Positions 7,069-16,735 of a stretch of 64,000 bases of DNA are shown here, in pieces (the first letter of the stretch is position 1; the number at the start of each line of letters is the position of its first letter). The stretch lies in the NCBI GenBank assembly GCA_020060235.1, contig JAGVAO010000061.1, forward strand, positions 30,415-94,414, given 5' to 3'. This stretch comes from Anaerolineales bacterium. GTDB lineage: Bacteria; Chloroflexota; Anaerolineae; Anaerolineales; Villigracilaceae. Both the position numbers and the translations under genes were made by a program. A model generated the notes under the pieces. That model was not told the DNA's origin. It was given only the letters and a program-made list of their open reading frames with translations, and did no database searches.

Positions 7069-8154
7069 ATGAAGAAAAGTTTGACCCTCGTAATGTCGCT
7101 TTTGATGGTGCTGGCAATTGCCCTGAGCGCTTGCGCTCCGGCTGGCGGCTCCGCTGGCGGTGATGATGTCAAGACCGTCGGTATCTCGATGCCGACCAAG
7201 ACCTCGACCCGCTGGATTTCTGACGGCGAAAGCATGGTGAAGGTTTTCGAAGAAATGGGTTACAAAACCGACCTGCAGTTTGCCGACGACGACATCCCGA
7301 ACCAGTTGGCCCAGATTGAGAACATGATTACCAAGGGCGCCGACGTCCTGGTGATTGCCGCCATCGACGGCAGCACCCTGACCGACACGCTCGCCAAGGC
7401 CAAGGAAGCCGGTGTGCTCGTTATCGCTTACGACCGCCTGCTGGTCAACTCGGCCAATGTTGATTACTACGCCACCTTCGACAACTTCGGCGTGGGCGTC
7501 ATCATGGGCACCCAGATTGAAACCGGCCTCGACCTGAAGAACCAGCCCGGCCCCTTCAACATCGAACTGTTCGGCGGCTCGCCCGACGACACCAACGCCT
7601 TCTACTTCTATGATGGCGCCATGTCGGTCCTGCAACCCTACATCGACAGCGGCAAACTGGTCGTACAGTCCGGTCAGACCGGCATGGACAAAGTCTCGAC
7701 CCTGCGCTGGGACGGCATCGTTGCCCAGGCCCGCATGGAAAACCTGCTGAGCGCCTACTACACCGACAAGCGCGTTGACGCTGTCCTGTCCCCCTATGAC
7801 GGCCTGAGCATCGGCATCATTTCGGCGCTCAAGAGCGTTGGCTACGGCACCGCCGACCAGCCCATGCCCGTCATCACCGGCCAGGATGCTGAAGTTGCCT
7901 CCGTCAAAGCCATGATTGCCGGCGAGCAGACCTACACCGTCTTCAAGGACACCCGCGAACTGGCCAAGCAAACCGCCGCCATGGTCGATGCCGCCCTGAA
8001 AGGCCTGGAAGTGCCCATCAACGACACCAAGACCTACGACAACGGCGTCAAGATTGTGCCTTCGTACCTGCTGACCCCCTTCAGCGTTGACATCACCAAC
8101 TACGAGAAGTACCTGGTTGAGAGCGGCTACTACACCGCTGACCAGCTCAAGTAA
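7069..8154 (+). CDS. chvE: Multiple-monosaccharide ABC transporter, substrate-binding lipoprotein
   Basis: 361 residues. The N terminus has a lipoprotein signal with lipobox ALSAC (Cys22), so the mature protein is lipid-anchored outside the membrane. The remainder is a periplasmic-binding-protein type 1 fold close to ChvE/Xyl[22 protein letters not shown], then [14 protein letters not shown] and [14 protein letters not shown]. ChvE-type proteins bind aldoses such as arabinose, galactose, xylose and glucose. ATG 7069 is chosen because GAGAGGAAAAG precedes it and it starts the signal peptide; the ORF-track start at 6955 is inside the operator. gguA and gguB follow after an internal terminator. 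The nearby araA/araD genes make arabinose a likely ligand. Confidence 0.9.
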   Translation: MKKSLTLVMSLLMVLAIALSACAPAGGSAGGDDVKTVGISMPTKTSTRWISDGESMVKVFEEMGYKTDLQFADDDIPNQLAQIENMITKGADVLVIAAIDGSTLTDTLAKAKEAGVLVIAYDRLLVNSANVDYYATFDNFGVGVIMGTQIETGLDLKNQPGPFNIELFGGSPDDTNAFYFYDGAMSVLQPYIDSGKLVVQSGQTGMDKVSTLRWDGIVAQARMENLLSAYYTDKRVDAVLSPYDGLSIGIISALKSVGYGTADQPMPVITGQDAEVASVKAMIAGEQTYTVFKDTRELAKQTAAMVDAALKGLEVPINDTKTYDNGVKIVPSYLLTPFSVDITNYEKYLVESGYYTADQLK

Positions 8155-8166
8155 TTTGGTTTGCAG

Positions 8167-8207
8167 GGGTGTGCAGGTATACAATTTGCCTGCACACCCT
8201 TTTTTTG
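8167..8207 (+). terminator. Internal terminator/attenuator between chvE and gguA
   Basis: GGGTGTGCAGG (8167-8177) pairs with CCTGCACACCC (8189-8199), followed by eight T. It lies 12 bases after the chvE stop and 89 before gguA. Partial termination here would give more binding protein than membrane components, common in sugar ABC operons. Confidence 0.85.
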
Positions 8208-8295
8208 TCGAGTGAATTGGCCAAATTCCATGTAGAATTGTAATCAAGCCGCAAGATAGAAGAAACCTGGCACAAATCTTAAGGGAAGAAGTCCT

Positions 8296-9819
8296 ATGTC
8301 AAATGTTATTTTAGAGATGCGTAACATCACAAAGACATTTCCGGGTGTCAAGGCGCTTGACAATGTAAACTTTAGCGTCAAACAGGGTGAGATTCATGCC
8401 CTGGTTGGCGAAAACGGGGCCGGGAAATCGACGCTCATGAAAGTGCTCAGCGGCGTTTATCCTTACGGCACTTATGACGGCGAAATTTACTTCCAGGGGC
8501 AGGAATGTCGTTTCCGCGACATTGTCGAATCTGAAAAAGTTGGGCTGGTGATTATCCACCAGGAACTTGCACTTATTCCATTTCTTTCGATTGCAGAAAA
8601 TTTATTCCTCGGCAATGAACGCGCCGAAAACGGAATTATCCATTGGAACGAAGCGATTTCCCAGACCCGCGACCTGCTCAAACGGGTCGGGCTGGACGAA
8701 TCCCCCCAAACGCTGATTACCGACATCGGGGTGGGCAAACAACAACTGGTTGAAATTGCCAAGGCCCTGGCCAAAGAAGTCAAATTGCTCATCCTCGATG
8801 AGCCGACTGCATCGCTGAACGAAAGCGACAGCCAGAATTTGCTCAACCTGCTGCTCCAGTTCAAGGAGCACGGCATCTCCTCGATTTTGATTTCCCACAA
8901 ACTAAGCGAAGTCTCGAAAGTTGCCGATTCAATCACCATCCTGCGCGACGGCGCAACCATCGAGACCATCGACTGCCACGTCGACCAGATTAGCGAAGAC
9001 CGCATCATTCGCGGCATGGTCGGGCGCGACCTGACCCACCGCTTCCCGCCGCGCAACGCGGAAGTTGGCGATGTGATTTTTGAAGTGCGCGATTGGAATG
9101 TCTACCATCCCCTGCATGAAGACCGCAAGGTCAGCAACAATGTCAATATCTCCGTGCGCAAGGGCGAGGTGGTTGGCATCTCAGGCCTGATGGGTGCTGG
9201 CCGCACCGAACTGGCGATGAGCATCTTCGGGCATGCCTATGGAACGCGCATCAGCGGCAAGGCCCTCAAACACGGCAAGGAAATCGATGTCAGCACCATC
9301 GACAAAGCCATTGCCAACGGCATCGCCTACGCCACCGAAGACCGTAAAAGTTACGGGCTGGTGCTGATTGAAACCATCAAGGACAACATCACCATCGCCA
9401 ACCTTGATGACGTCTCAAGCGGCGGGGTAATTAACGAACCGCGCGAAATCCAGGCAACTGTAGGCTACCGGGAAGCCCTGAACATCAAGTGTTCGAGCAT
9501 CTTGCAAGAGACGGTCAACCTTTCAGGCGGCAACCAGCAAAAAGTAGTTCTGAGCAAGTGGCTGTTTGCCCACCCCGAAATCCTGATTTTGGACGAGCCT
9601 ACCCGGGGTATCGATGTCGGCGCAAAATACGAAATTTACACCATCATCAACCGCCTGGCTGAAGAAGGCAAGGGCATCATCCTGATTTCTTCAGAGCTTC
9701 CTGAAATTTTGGGCGTGTGTGACCGCATCTACGTCATGCGCGACGGAAAAATTGTCGGCGAAATGGCATCGAGTGAAGCCTCGCAGGAAGCGATTATGAA
9801 GTGCATCATGACACAATAA
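8296..9819 (+). CDS. gguA: Multiple-monosaccharide ABC transporter, ATP-binding protein
   Basis: 507 residues with two fused ABC domains, as in the CUT2 sugar-transport family (MmsA/GguA/XylG). The first domain has Walker [10 protein letters not shown] at residues 38-46 and Walker [10 protein letters not shown]; its signature is the family's degenerate IGVGKQQ. The second domain has a degenerate Walker A ([10 protein letters not shown]), signature LSGGNQQ, and Walker [13 protein letters not shown]. This asymmetry is normal for CUT2 ATPases. The start ATG follows AAGGGAAGAAG. It powers import by the permease GguB, encoded 14 bases downstream. Confidence 0.93.
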   Translation: MSNVILEMRNITKTFPGVKALDNVNFSVKQGEIHALVGENGAGKSTLMKVLSGVYPYGTYDGEIYFQGQECRFRDIVESEKVGLVIIHQELALIPFLSIAENLFLGNERAENGIIHWNEAISQTRDLLKRVGLDESPQTLITDIGVGKQQLVEIAKALAKEVKLLILDEPTASLNESDSQNLLNLLLQFKEHGISSILISHKLSEVSKVADSITILRDGATIETIDCHVDQISEDRIIRGMVGRDLTHRFPPRNAEVGDVIFEVRDWNVYHPLHEDRKVSNNVNISVRKGEVVGISGLMGAGRTELAMSIFGHAYGTRISGKALKHGKEIDVSTIDKAIANGIAYATEDRKSYGLVLIETIKDNITIANLDDVSSGGVINEPREIQATVGYREALNIKCSSILQETVNLSGGNQQKVVLSKWLFAHPEILILDEPTRGIDVGAKYEIYTIINRLAEEGKGIILISSELPEILGVCDRIYVMRDGKIVGEMASSEASQEAIMKCIMTQ

Positions 9820-9833
9820 GAGGTGAATGACGA

Positions 9834-10994
9834 ATGAAAACCCTTACTGCCCTTTTTAAGAGCAACATCCGCGAATATGGCATGTTGATTGCTCTGGTCG
9901 CCATCATGATTTTCTTCCAATTTGCTACCCAGGGAATCTTGATGCGGCCAATCAACATTACCAACCTTGTGCTACAAAACAGTTACATCATTGTCATGGC
10001 CCTGGGCATGTTGCTGATTATCGTTTCAGGCTGGATTGACCTTTCGGTCGGCTCTGTTGCGGCCTTCGTGGGCGCGATTGCGGCTGTCTTGATGGTCAAA
10101 CTGGGTTTCCACTGGAGCCTGACAATGCTGCTGTGCCTGGTTGCAGGCGCGCTTGTGGGCGCCTGGCAGGGTTACTGGGTCGCTTACGTCAAAATCCCGG
10201 CCTTCATTGTCACCCTGGCAGGCATGTTAATTTTCCGCGGCCTGACCCTGCTCATCCTGCAAGGCGAAGCGGTCGGCCCCTTTCCGGTTGAATTCCAGCG
10301 CTTGAGCACGGGTTTTATCCCCGACATTTTCAACTTTGAAGGTTTTCACATCACGACCATGCTGATAGCGGTCATCATGGTCGTCGGTCTGTTTGTCATG
10401 GACTATCGCGCCCGCCAAAACCAGCTGCGCTACGGCTTTGAAGTCACCCCCATGTACTTTTTCATCGCCAAGAACGCACTCATCTCCGGCGCGATTCTGG
10501 GCCTGTGTTATTTGATGGCCTCGTACAAGGGCCTGCCAAACGTGCTCATCGTCATGGCCGCCCTGATTGCGCTTTTCTCATTCGTGACCAGCCAGACGGT
10601 CATCGGACGCCGCATTTACGCCATGGGCGGGAACGAGAAAGCGGCCCGGCTCTCGGGCGTCAACACCCCGCGCCTGCTCTTCCTGACCTTCGTCAACATG
10701 GGCGTCCTGGCTGCCCTGGCCGGCATGATTGTGGCCGCCCGTCTCAACACTGCCACCCCCAAGGCCGGCGTCGGCTTTGAACTGGATGTGATTGCGGCCT
10801 GCTTCATCGGCGGCGCATCGGCCAGCGGCGGCATCGGAACCATCATCGGCGCGGTGGTCGGCGCCTTCGTCATCGGCGTCATGAACAACGGCATGTCCAT
10901 CATGGGCATTGGCATCGACTGGCAGCAGGCAATCAAGGGCTTTGTGCTCCTGATGGCCGTTTTCTTCGATGTGTATAACAAGAACAAGGGCTAA
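9834..10994 (+). CDS. gguB: Multiple-monosaccharide ABC transporter, permease
   Basis: 386 residues with about ten hydrophobic segments, of the BPD_transp_2 permease type. GWIDLSVGSVAAFVGAIAA is the CUT2 permease motif near the N terminus; the C-terminal FIGGASASGGIGTIIGAVVGA is equally characteristic. Length exceeds RbsC (about 320) and fits the longer MmsB/GguB subgroup. It follows gguA by 14 bases with AGAGGTG as ribosome binding site. A strong hairpin ends the operon before the convergent lacI gene. Confidence 0.92.
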   Translation: MKTLTALFKSNIREYGMLIALVAIMIFFQFATQGILMRPINITNLVLQNSYIIVMALGMLLIIVSGWIDLSVGSVAAFVGAIAAVLMVKLGFHWSLTMLLCLVAGALVGAWQGYWVAYVKIPAFIVTLAGMLIFRGLTLLILQGEAVGPFPVEFQRLSTGFIPDIFNFEGFHITTMLIAVIMVVGLFVMDYRARQNQLRYGFEVTPMYFFIAKNALISGAILGLCYLMASYKGLPNVLIVMAALIALFSFVTSQTVIGRRIYAMGGNEKAARLSGVNTPRLLFLTFVNMGVLAALAGMIVAARLNTATPKAGVGFELDVIAACFIGGASASGGIGTIIGAVVGAFVIGVMNNGMSIMGIGIDWQQAIKGFVLLMAVFFDVYNKNKG

Positions 10995-11051
10995 AGCCGG
11001 GGTTTAGGCAAAAAATTCCGGCTCGCAAACAACTTGTTTCCTCCTTCAAGC

Positions 11052-11080
11052 GACAGCCCCCGCCTAATGCGGGGGCTGTC
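11052..11080. terminator. Hairpin between convergent gguB and lacI
   Basis: GACAGCCCCCGC and GCGGGGGCTGTC form a perfect 12-bp stem with loop CTAAT. The T-tract is weak (CAGGTTTATT), so termination strength is uncertain; the position fits a bidirectional terminator. Confidence 0.65.
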
Positions 11081-11104
11081 CAGGTTTATTCGGCGGGCTG
11101 TTGG

Positions 11105-12127
11105 TTACGGGGTACTGTTGCGAAGCACCAACTGCGTTTGCAGGGTGACGACCCTCTCAGTTTGTTCCTGGCCTTCAATTTGGGCCAGCAGGGTCTTGAC
11201 GGCTAAAATTCCCGCTTCACGCAATGGATGGGTAACTGTGGTCAGCGACGGGCTAAAATAGGCCGATTCGGTCAGGTCGTCGAACCCGACCACGGCCAGG
11301 TCTTCAGGCACGCGGATGCCATTGGCGTGGCAATAATGCAGCACGCCCAGCGCCATCTGGTCGTTGCTCGCAAAAACCGCGTTCATTTGCGGATATTTTT
11401 GGATAAGTTCGGCAAAAGCGGCCTCCCCGCTGGCCGAAGACCAGTTACCCTGCGACCATTTCTTCGCGCCCGCATCCACCCCGACGTTGGCCAGGGCATC
11501 CTCCCAGCCTTGCCTGCGCTGGCGGGCCTCCAGCCAATCCAACGGGCCGGTAATCAAGCCGATATGCCGCCTTCCAACCGAGAGCAGATATTCGACCGCC
11601 TTGCGCGCCCCGCCGTAATTATCAACGCAAACGCTGGCATAGTTCGGATTGGGCTGGCTCTTCAGGAATACAATCGGAGGACAAAACGAGGGCAACTGCG
11701 ATTGCACCACTTTGACGTTCTCGTTAACATCCGGCGCGGCATAGACAATGCCCTCCACATGGCTGGCAATCAACGTCTCGATGACCGGCACAATGTTGGG
11801 CGTATTAAAACGCGGCAACTCTTTAACCAGCAGCGAGTAACTTGCTTCTTCGCAGGCTTCATTGATGCCGTTCAAGGTTTGCGACACGCCCACATAACGC
11901 AGCCCGGCAATGATTACCCCCAGCGTATAACTACGCTGCTGCACCAGGCTGCGCGCCAGCGCGGATGGGCGGTAGCCCATTTCGGCAATCGCATTTTCGA
12001 CCAGTTCGCGCGTCTCCGGCGAAACATCGGGGCGTTTGTTGATAACCCGCGAAATGGTCTGGGTCGAGACGTTACAGATGCGCGCAATGTCTTTGATGGT
12101 CACTTTTTGAATGCGTTGTTTTGCCAT
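11105..12127 (-). CDS. LacI-family transcriptional regulator, copy 1
   Basis: 340 residues. The N terminus VTIKDIARICNVSTQTISRVINKR is the LacI helix-turn-helix with hinge region YRPSALARSLVQQRS; the rest is the type 1 periplasmic-binding-like effector domain. It is very close to the second regulator at 20699 (by eye roughly 70-75 per cent identical, recognition helix identical), indicating duplication. It is transcribed divergently from the UPF0303/ara genes; their spacer contains an operator that overlaps both promoters, so autoregulation is expected. The likely effector is the sugar handled by this cluster or its phosphate, inferred only from context. Confidence 0.9.
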   Translation of the reverse strand: MAKQRIQKVTIKDIARICNVSTQTISRVINKRPDVSPETRELVENAIAEMGYRPSALARSLVQQRSYTLGVIIAGLRYVGVSQTLNGINEACEEASYSLLVKELPRFNTPNIVPVIETLIASHVEGIVYAAPDVNENVKVVQSQLPSFCPPIVFLKSQPNPNYASVCVDNYGGARKAVEYLLSVGRRHIGLITGPLDWLEARQRRQGWEDALANVGVDAGAKKWSQGNWSSASGEAAFAELIQKYPQMNAVFASNDQMALGVLHYCHANGIRVPEDLAVVGFDDLTESAYFSPSLTTVTHPLREAGILAVKTLLAQIEGQEQTERVVTLQTQLVLRNSTP

Positions 12128-12155
12128 AATCCTGTTCCCGGGAATCTTTTTTAAC

Positions 12156-12185
12156 TTGTAATTTCTATTATACCTTTGTTATAAT
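12156..12185 (+). promoter_or_regulatory. Promoter of the UPF0303-ara gene run
   Basis: TTGTAA (12156-12161) and TATAAT (12180-12185) are separated by 18 bases. The operator starts five bases after the -10, the same arrangement as at chvE. On the other strand TTCACA (12195-12190) and TATAAT (12172-12167), 17 apart, could drive the lacI copy. Confidence 0.65.
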
Positions 12186-12190
12186 AATAT

Positions 12191-12214
12191 GTGAACGATA
12201 ACGGTAACGATAAC
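12191..12214. promoter_or_regulatory. LacI-type operator between divergent lacI and ara run
   Basis: GTGAACGATAACGGTAACGATAAC is a degenerate reverse-strand version of the doubled GTTATCGATAAC site at 6957. It overlaps the start region of the plus-strand transcript and the -35 of the divergent regulator. Confidence 0.7.
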
Positions 12215-12257
12215 ATATACCAAATCTTTATTCCCTGCCCTTTTCAGGAAACCCGCC

Positions 12258-12722
12258 ATGGAAACCACACTAAGCCAGTTATTGCAGGAAGAATCTGAAT
12301 TGCAGTTTGCGCAATTCAACGAACAAACCGCCTGGCAACTTGGCAGCCTGCTGGTAGCGCGGGCAACGGCGCAGGGTTTGCCTGTGACCATTGACATCAT
12401 GCGCGGCGAACAGCAGCTCTTTCACGCCGCCCTCCCCGGCGCCGCCGCTGACAACGACGAGTGGATTAAGCGCAAGGTGCGCGTGGTCTATCGCTTCGGG
12501 CACAGTTCGTTTTATATGGGACAAAAACTGAAAGAACAAGGCAAAACAATCGAAGAAGCGTATCTCATCCCCGAAAGCCTGTTTGCCGCTCACGGCGGCT
12601 GCTTCCCCGTCATCGTGCGCGGTACAGGTGTCGTAGGGGCGGTCACGGTTTCCGGCTTGCCGCAAGAAGATGACCACAAGATGGTCACGCAAGTCATCCG
12701 TGAATTTTTGGCAAAGGAGTAA
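12258..12722 (+). CDS. UPF0303 family protein (HbpS/GlcG-like fold)
   Basis: 154 residues. LQEESELQFAQFNEQTAWQLGSLLV, RKVRVVYRFGHSSFYMG and AAHGGCFPVIVRGTGVVGAVTVSGLPQEDDHKMV match the UPF0303 family, sometimes annotated as heme-degrading domain protein. The biochemical role of UPF0303 is not settled; members are frequently next to Gfo/Idh/MocA oxidoreductases in sugar operons, as here. The stop is two bases before the next gene's ATG. It is the first gene of the operator-controlled run, so it should be induced together with sugar catabolism. No signal peptide. Confidence 0.8.
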   Translation: METTLSQLLQEESELQFAQFNEQTAWQLGSLLVARATAQGLPVTIDIMRGEQQLFHAALPGAAADNDEWIKRKVRVVYRFGHSSFYMGQKLKEQGKTIEEAYLIPESLFAAHGGCFPVIVRGTGVVGAVTVSGLPQEDDHKMVTQVIREFLAKE

Positions 12723-12724
12723 CC

Positions 12725-13891
12725 ATGCAACTTAACCCTGTCATTGCCCTGCTTGGGCGTCGTTTGCGCCTGGCCGTCATCGGCGGAGGCCCTGGCTCGT
12801 TTATCGGCGCAATGCACCGTCAGGCCGCCCGGCTGGATGACCGCTACGAAATTGTCACCGGCATGCTATCGTCGAATCCCGAAAAAGCCCTCCAGGCGGG
12901 AAAAGAACTCGGCTTCGCACCCGACCGCCTGTATACCGATGTAAAAGCCTTGCTCGACGCTGAATCCGCCCGGCCTGACGGCGTCGATGCGGTCGCCATC
13001 ATGACCCCCAACGACAGCCACTTCGACTATTCCATGTGGGCATTGGAGCGCGGCATCGATGTCATCTGCGACAAGCCGATGACCAACACCCTGGTCGAAG
13101 CCGAAGCCCTGCACGCCAAAGTGCAGCAAACCGGCCTGGTCTTTTGCCTGACCCACAACTACACCGGCTACCCGATGGTGCGCCAGGCGCGCGCCATGGT
13201 CGCGGACGGTCAACTGGGCACGATTCGCCTCGTGCAGGTCGAGTACGTCCAGGGCGGCAAAGCGGATGAAGAAAAAGTCTTCTCTCCCGACAACTGGAAA
13301 TTCGACCCCGTGCGCGGCGGCCCCTCGCGCGTCATGGGCGACATCGGCACCCACGCCCACAACCTGACCCGCTTCATCACAGGCCTCGAAGTGGACGAAG
13401 TCGCCGCCGAAATCGGCGCAATCGTGCCGGGCCGCCCAATCCACGACTATGCCGGGGCGCTGCTGCGCTTCGACAACGGCGCGCGCGGCAATTTCTGGGT
13501 CACGCAGGCTGCGGCGGGAGTCGAAAACTGCCTGCGCATCCGCGTCAGCGGCACGAAGGGCAGCCTCGAATGGATGCAGGAATTTCCGCAGGCGCTGACC
13601 TTCAAGCCCCTGCGCGGCCCATCCGAAAACCGCACCCCCAACGGGCCCGGTACGCTCCCGCTCGCGGCGCGCGTCACCCGCCTCGTCGCCGGACACCCCG
13701 AAGGTTTCCCCGACGCCTTTGCCAACCTTTACTCCGACGCCGCCGAAGCCATCGCCGCCCGCCGCGCCGGAACCCAGCCCGACCCGCTCGCCCTGCACTT
13801 CCCCAACTCACAAGACGGCCTGCTGGGTGTGCGCTTTGTGGATGCGGTCATCCAATCCAGCAATTCCAACGGCGCGTGGGTCAAATGCTAA
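12725..13891 (+). CDS. Gfo/Idh/MocA family NAD(P)-dependent oxidoreductase
   Basis: 388 residues. The Rossmann N terminus LRLAVIGGGPGSFIGAMH binds the nucleotide; CDKPMTNTLVEAEAL is the (E/D)KP motif that contacts cofactor and substrate. GDIGTHAHNLTRFI carries the conserved catalytic-site His. These enzymes oxidise sugar or polyol hydroxyls. The ATG follows AAAGGAGTAACC, two bases after the UPF0303 stop. With the SDR downstream, it may act on an arabinose-related sugar or a side substrate, but no substrate can be read from the sequence. Confidence 0.88.
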   Translation: MQLNPVIALLGRRLRLAVIGGGPGSFIGAMHRQAARLDDRYEIVTGMLSSNPEKALQAGKELGFAPDRLYTDVKALLDAESARPDGVDAVAIMTPNDSHFDYSMWALERGIDVICDKPMTNTLVEAEALHAKVQQTGLVFCLTHNYTGYPMVRQARAMVADGQLGTIRLVQVEYVQGGKADEEKVFSPDNWKFDPVRGGPSRVMGDIGTHAHNLTRFITGLEVDEVAAEIGAIVPGRPIHDYAGALLRFDNGARGNFWVTQAAAGVENCLRIRVSGTKGSLEWMQEFPQALTFKPLRGPSENRTPNGPGTLPLAARVTRLVAGHPEGFPDAFANLYSDAAEAIAARRAGTQPDPLALHFPNSQDGLLGVRFVDAVIQSSNSNGAWVKC

Positions 13892-13897
13892 AAGCAA

Positions 13898-13966
13898 ACC
13901 GCCAAGAAACCAAGGAGCCAAGACGCCAAAAACAAAAAAATTCTGGCGACTTGGCCCCTTGGCGGT
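13898..13966. repeat. Nested inverted repeat, GCCAAG type
   Basis: ACCGCCAAG (13898-13906) faces CTTGGCGGT (13958-13966); inside, GCCAAGACGCCA faces TGGCGACTTGGC. It fills the gap between the oxidoreductase and SDR genes and is related to the GCAAAG repeats at 1385 and 45161. Confidence 0.7.
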
Positions 13967-13980
13967 AAAAGGATTTTTCC

Positions 13981-14973
13981 ATGACCGAACCCGCCCTCAT
14001 CCTCGTTACCGGCGCGACCGGCAAAGTGGGACAAAACTTCATTGCCCGCCTGCTGGCTGACCCGGCTTTCGACCACTTCAGCGTGCGCGCCCTGTGCCAT
14101 AAGCGCGCCTTCCCGGCTCACCCGCGGGTCGAGAGCGTTTTCGGCTCCATCGAACACCGCGACGTTGTCGAAACCGCCATGCAGGGCGTTAGCCATGTTT
14201 TACACCTCGCCACAGTCAAAGAAACGCCCGAACAAATCATGGATGTGGCCGTCAAGGGACTATTCTGGCTACTCGAAGCCTGCCGCACCAGCCCGACCTT
14301 CCGCCAGTTCATCATGGTCGGCGGCGATGCGGGTATGGGGCATTTCGTCTATCCCCACCCCATCCCCGTCACCGAAACCCAGAAACACTCGGCCTACCCT
14401 GGCTGTTACGCCCTCTCCAAAGTGCTCGAAGAAGTCATGCTTGAGCAGTATTACATTCAATACGACCTGAACGGCTGCTGCCTGCGCGCGCCCTGGATTA
14501 TGGAAAAGGACGATTTCAAATTCCAACTCTCGTTTGGCGAGGACGTTTTTGGCGGCCCCCGCTGGCGGGATTTGGTCGACGCCGAAGCGGCGGATGCCTA
14601 CATCCGGGCCGGGGCCATACCGGTCATGCTCGACCCGGCGCTGGCTCCCGTTAAACGGAATTTTGTCCACGTCCATGATTTAGCCAGCGCCATCCTGGCC
14701 GCCCTCAACCACCCCAAAGCCCGCCAGCAACTCTTCAACATCTGCATGGACGAACCGGTCGATTACGGCGCAATGGGCGCTTACCTGCACGAAACGCGCG
14801 GTTTGCCCCTCGTCGAAATCCAGACCAAATACCACTCCACCTGGCTCGACAACACCAAAGCCAAATTCCTGCTCGGCTGGCGTCCCGAATACGACCTGAA
14901 GCGGATGATTGACGAGGCTTTCGACTACGTCCGCGCAGGCGACGACCCACGCAAAATCTGGTATCCGGGATAA
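13981..14973 (+). CDS. NAD-dependent epimerase/dehydratase (extended SDR)
   Basis: 330 residues. LILVTGATGKVGQNF contains the GxxGxxG cofactor motif of extended short-chain dehydrogenases. The YxxxK active-site pair is seen in CYALSKVLEEVM. FVHVHDLASAILAALNHPKA is the usual late motif. It acts on a sugar or nucleotide-sugar; the position between a Gfo/Idh dehydrogenase and a pentose kinase suggests a free or phosphorylated sugar, but this is inference. The gene is preceded by a repeat and a weak GGATTTTTCC; start ATG 13981 fits the Rossmann strand. Confidence 0.82.
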   Translation: MTEPALILVTGATGKVGQNFIARLLADPAFDHFSVRALCHKRAFPAHPRVESVFGSIEHRDVVETAMQGVSHVLHLATVKETPEQIMDVAVKGLFWLLEACRTSPTFRQFIMVGGDAGMGHFVYPHPIPVTETQKHSAYPGCYALSKVLEEVMLEQYYIQYDLNGCCLRAPWIMEKDDFKFQLSFGEDVFGGPRWRDLVDAEAADAYIRAGAIPVMLDPALAPVKRNFVHVHDLASAILAALNHPKARQQLFNICMDEPVDYGAMGAYLHETRGLPLVEIQTKYHSTWLDNTKAKFLLGWRPEYDLKRMIDEAFDYVRAGDDPRKIWYPG

Positions 14974-14991
14974 GACTGAGGGAAGACCGAA

Positions 14992-15040
14992 GACGGAGGG
15001 CAAATGGAAACCCTCGGTCGTCCGTCAACCGTCCTCCGTC
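14992..15040. repeat. Imperfect inverted repeat between SDR and kinase genes
   Basis: GACGGAGG (14992-14999) faces CCTCCGTC (15033-15040), inside a longer run of GACCGAAGACGG / CCGTCCTCCGTC elements. It occupies nearly all of the spacer. The ORF-track start of the kinase (15004) lies within it and is not real. Confidence 0.55.
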
Positions 15041-15057
15041 CCAAAAAGGAGATGAAC

Positions 15058-16662
15058 ATGAACCAAATCGACATCCAATACGCCATCACCAGCGGGAAAA
15101 CCACCCTGGGCATCGAACTCGGCTCGACACGCATCAAAGCGGTGCTGATTGCTGAAAACCATGTCCCCATCGCCTCCGGCAGCCATGAGTGGGAAAACCT
15201 TTACGAAAACGGTGTCTGGACTTACCACCTGGGGGATGTCTGGGCGGGCTTGCAGGATGCCTTCCGCAGCCTGCGGGCCGATGTCAAAACCCGGTACGGC
15301 GTCCCGCTCCAAACCACCGGCGCAATCGGGTTCAGCGCCATGATGCATGGCTACATGGCCTTCGACAAGAATGGCGGCCTGCTAGTCCCCTTCCGCACCT
15401 GGCGCAACACCATCACCGGCCAGGCCGCCGAACAACTGACGCAATTATTCCAATTCAACATCCCGCAGCGCTGGAGCATCGCCCATCTGTGCCAGGCCAT
15501 CCTGAATGGCGAAACGCACATCAACGAAATTGACCACCTGACCACCCTGGCGGGCTATGTCCACTGGAAATTGACCGGCCAGAAAGTGCTTGGCGTGGGC
15601 GAGGCTTCGGGCATGTTCCCGATTGATAGTGCCACCAATGACTGGGACAAAGACAGGCTGGCCCTGTTTAACGCACAACTCGCGGAAAAGAACATCGCCT
15701 GGAAACTCGAAGACATCCTGCCAAAAGTCCTCGTTGCGGGTGAAAACGCCGGGACGCTGACCGCCGAAGGCGCGCAACTGCTCGACCCGGTTGGCGAACT
15801 CAAAGCCGGGATTTCGCTCTGCCCCCCCGAGGGCGACGCCGGAACCGGCATGGTCGCCACCAACAGCGTCGCGGCTCGCACCGGCAACGTCTCGGCTGGC
15901 ACCTCGGTTTTCGCCATGATTGTGCTCGAAAAACCGCTTTCCAGGCTTTATCCCGAAATCGACATGGTCACCACCCCGACCGGCAAACCGGTGGCGATGG
16001 TTCATTCCAACAACTGCACTTCCGACCTGAACGCCTGGGTGGGCCTGTTTGAAGAATTTACCCACGCCCTGGGGATGGAAGTCAGCCAGTCCACACTGTT
16101 CGAGACGCTCTACCAGCAGGCCCTCAAAGCCGACGCCGACGCGGGCGGGCTGCTGGCCTACAACTATGTATCGGGCGAGCACCTGACCTACTTCGAGGAG
16201 GGCCGTCCGCTCTTTGTCCGCACGCCCGAAAGCCGCTTTACGCTGGCAAACTTCATGCGCGCGCACCTGTTCTCCTCGCTCGGCGCGCTGAAAATCGGCA
16301 TGGACATTCTCTTCGAGCAGGAAAAAGTTGGACTCGACCAGATTCTCGGTCATGGCGGCTTTTTCAAGACGCCCCAAGTCGGCCAGAAGATGATGGCGGC
16401 AGCGCTGAACGTTCCCGTCTCGGTTATGTCCACCGCCGGGGAGGGCGGCGCGTGGGGCATGGCCCTGCTGGCCGCGTACCTGCTGAACAAATCGGGCGGC
16501 GAATCTCTCGAAGCCTATCTCAACGAAAAAGTCTTTGCCGCTGAAAACCCCCTGACCATCGCCCCCGACGCTAATGATGTAGCCGGGTTTGCGGCCTTTA
16601 TGGAACGCTACAAGCACGGCCTGGCGATAGAACGGGCGGCGGTGGAAGGGCTGAAAGCGTAA
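15058..16662 (+). CDS. FGGY-family carbohydrate kinase, probable L-ribulokinase
   Basis: 534 residues. [17 protein letters not shown] is the N-terminal phosphate-binding strand of FGGY kinases; [14 protein letters not shown] and [19 protein letters not shown] belong to the second domain. The protein is not a classical AraB by eye, being nearer to the xylulokinase-like COG1070 group. With araD and araA immediately downstream and no other kinase here, it most likely phosphorylates L-ribulose. ATG 15058 is chosen since AAAGGAG ends seven bases before it. Alternative: a xylulokinase serving D-xylose. Confidence 0.82.
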   Translation: MNQIDIQYAITSGKTTLGIELGSTRIKAVLIAENHVPIASGSHEWENLYENGVWTYHLGDVWAGLQDAFRSLRADVKTRYGVPLQTTGAIGFSAMMHGYMAFDKNGGLLVPFRTWRNTITGQAAEQLTQLFQFNIPQRWSIAHLCQAILNGETHINEIDHLTTLAGYVHWKLTGQKVLGVGEASGMFPIDSATNDWDKDRLALFNAQLAEKNIAWKLEDILPKVLVAGENAGTLTAEGAQLLDPVGELKAGISLCPPEGDAGTGMVATNSVAARTGNVSAGTSVFAMIVLEKPLSRLYPEIDMVTTPTGKPVAMVHSNNCTSDLNAWVGLFEEFTHALGMEVSQSTLFETLYQQALKADADAGGLLAYNYVSGEHLTYFEEGRPLFVRTPESRFTLANFMRAHLFSSLGALKIGMDILFEQEKVGLDQILGHGGFFKTPQVGQKMMAAALNVPVSVMSTAGEGGAWGMALLAAYLLNKSGGESLEAYLNEKVFAAENPLTIAPDANDVAGFAAFMERYKHGLAIERAAVEGLKA

Positions 16663-16665
16663 TTC

Positions 16666-16703
16666 GATAATTCGATACTCGAATAAAGAATTATCGAATT
16701 ATC
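16666..16703. repeat. 12-bp perfect inverted repeat between kinase gene and araD
   Basis: GATAATTCGATA (16666-16677) faces TATCGAATTATC (16692-16703) with a 14-base spacer. It starts three bases after the kinase stop. It might act as a weak terminator or mRNA processing hairpin, or be another mobile spacer repeat. Confidence 0.7.
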
Positions 16704-16735
16704 AAGTTATCGACTATCGCACTCCCGGAGAACCC

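Noticed and set aside
15445-16617. 390-aa minus-strand ORF opposite the FGGY kinase, and similar ORFs opposite araA, metA and the YcaQ-like gene
   Set aside because: All lie opposite well-identified genes and show the same artefactual composition.
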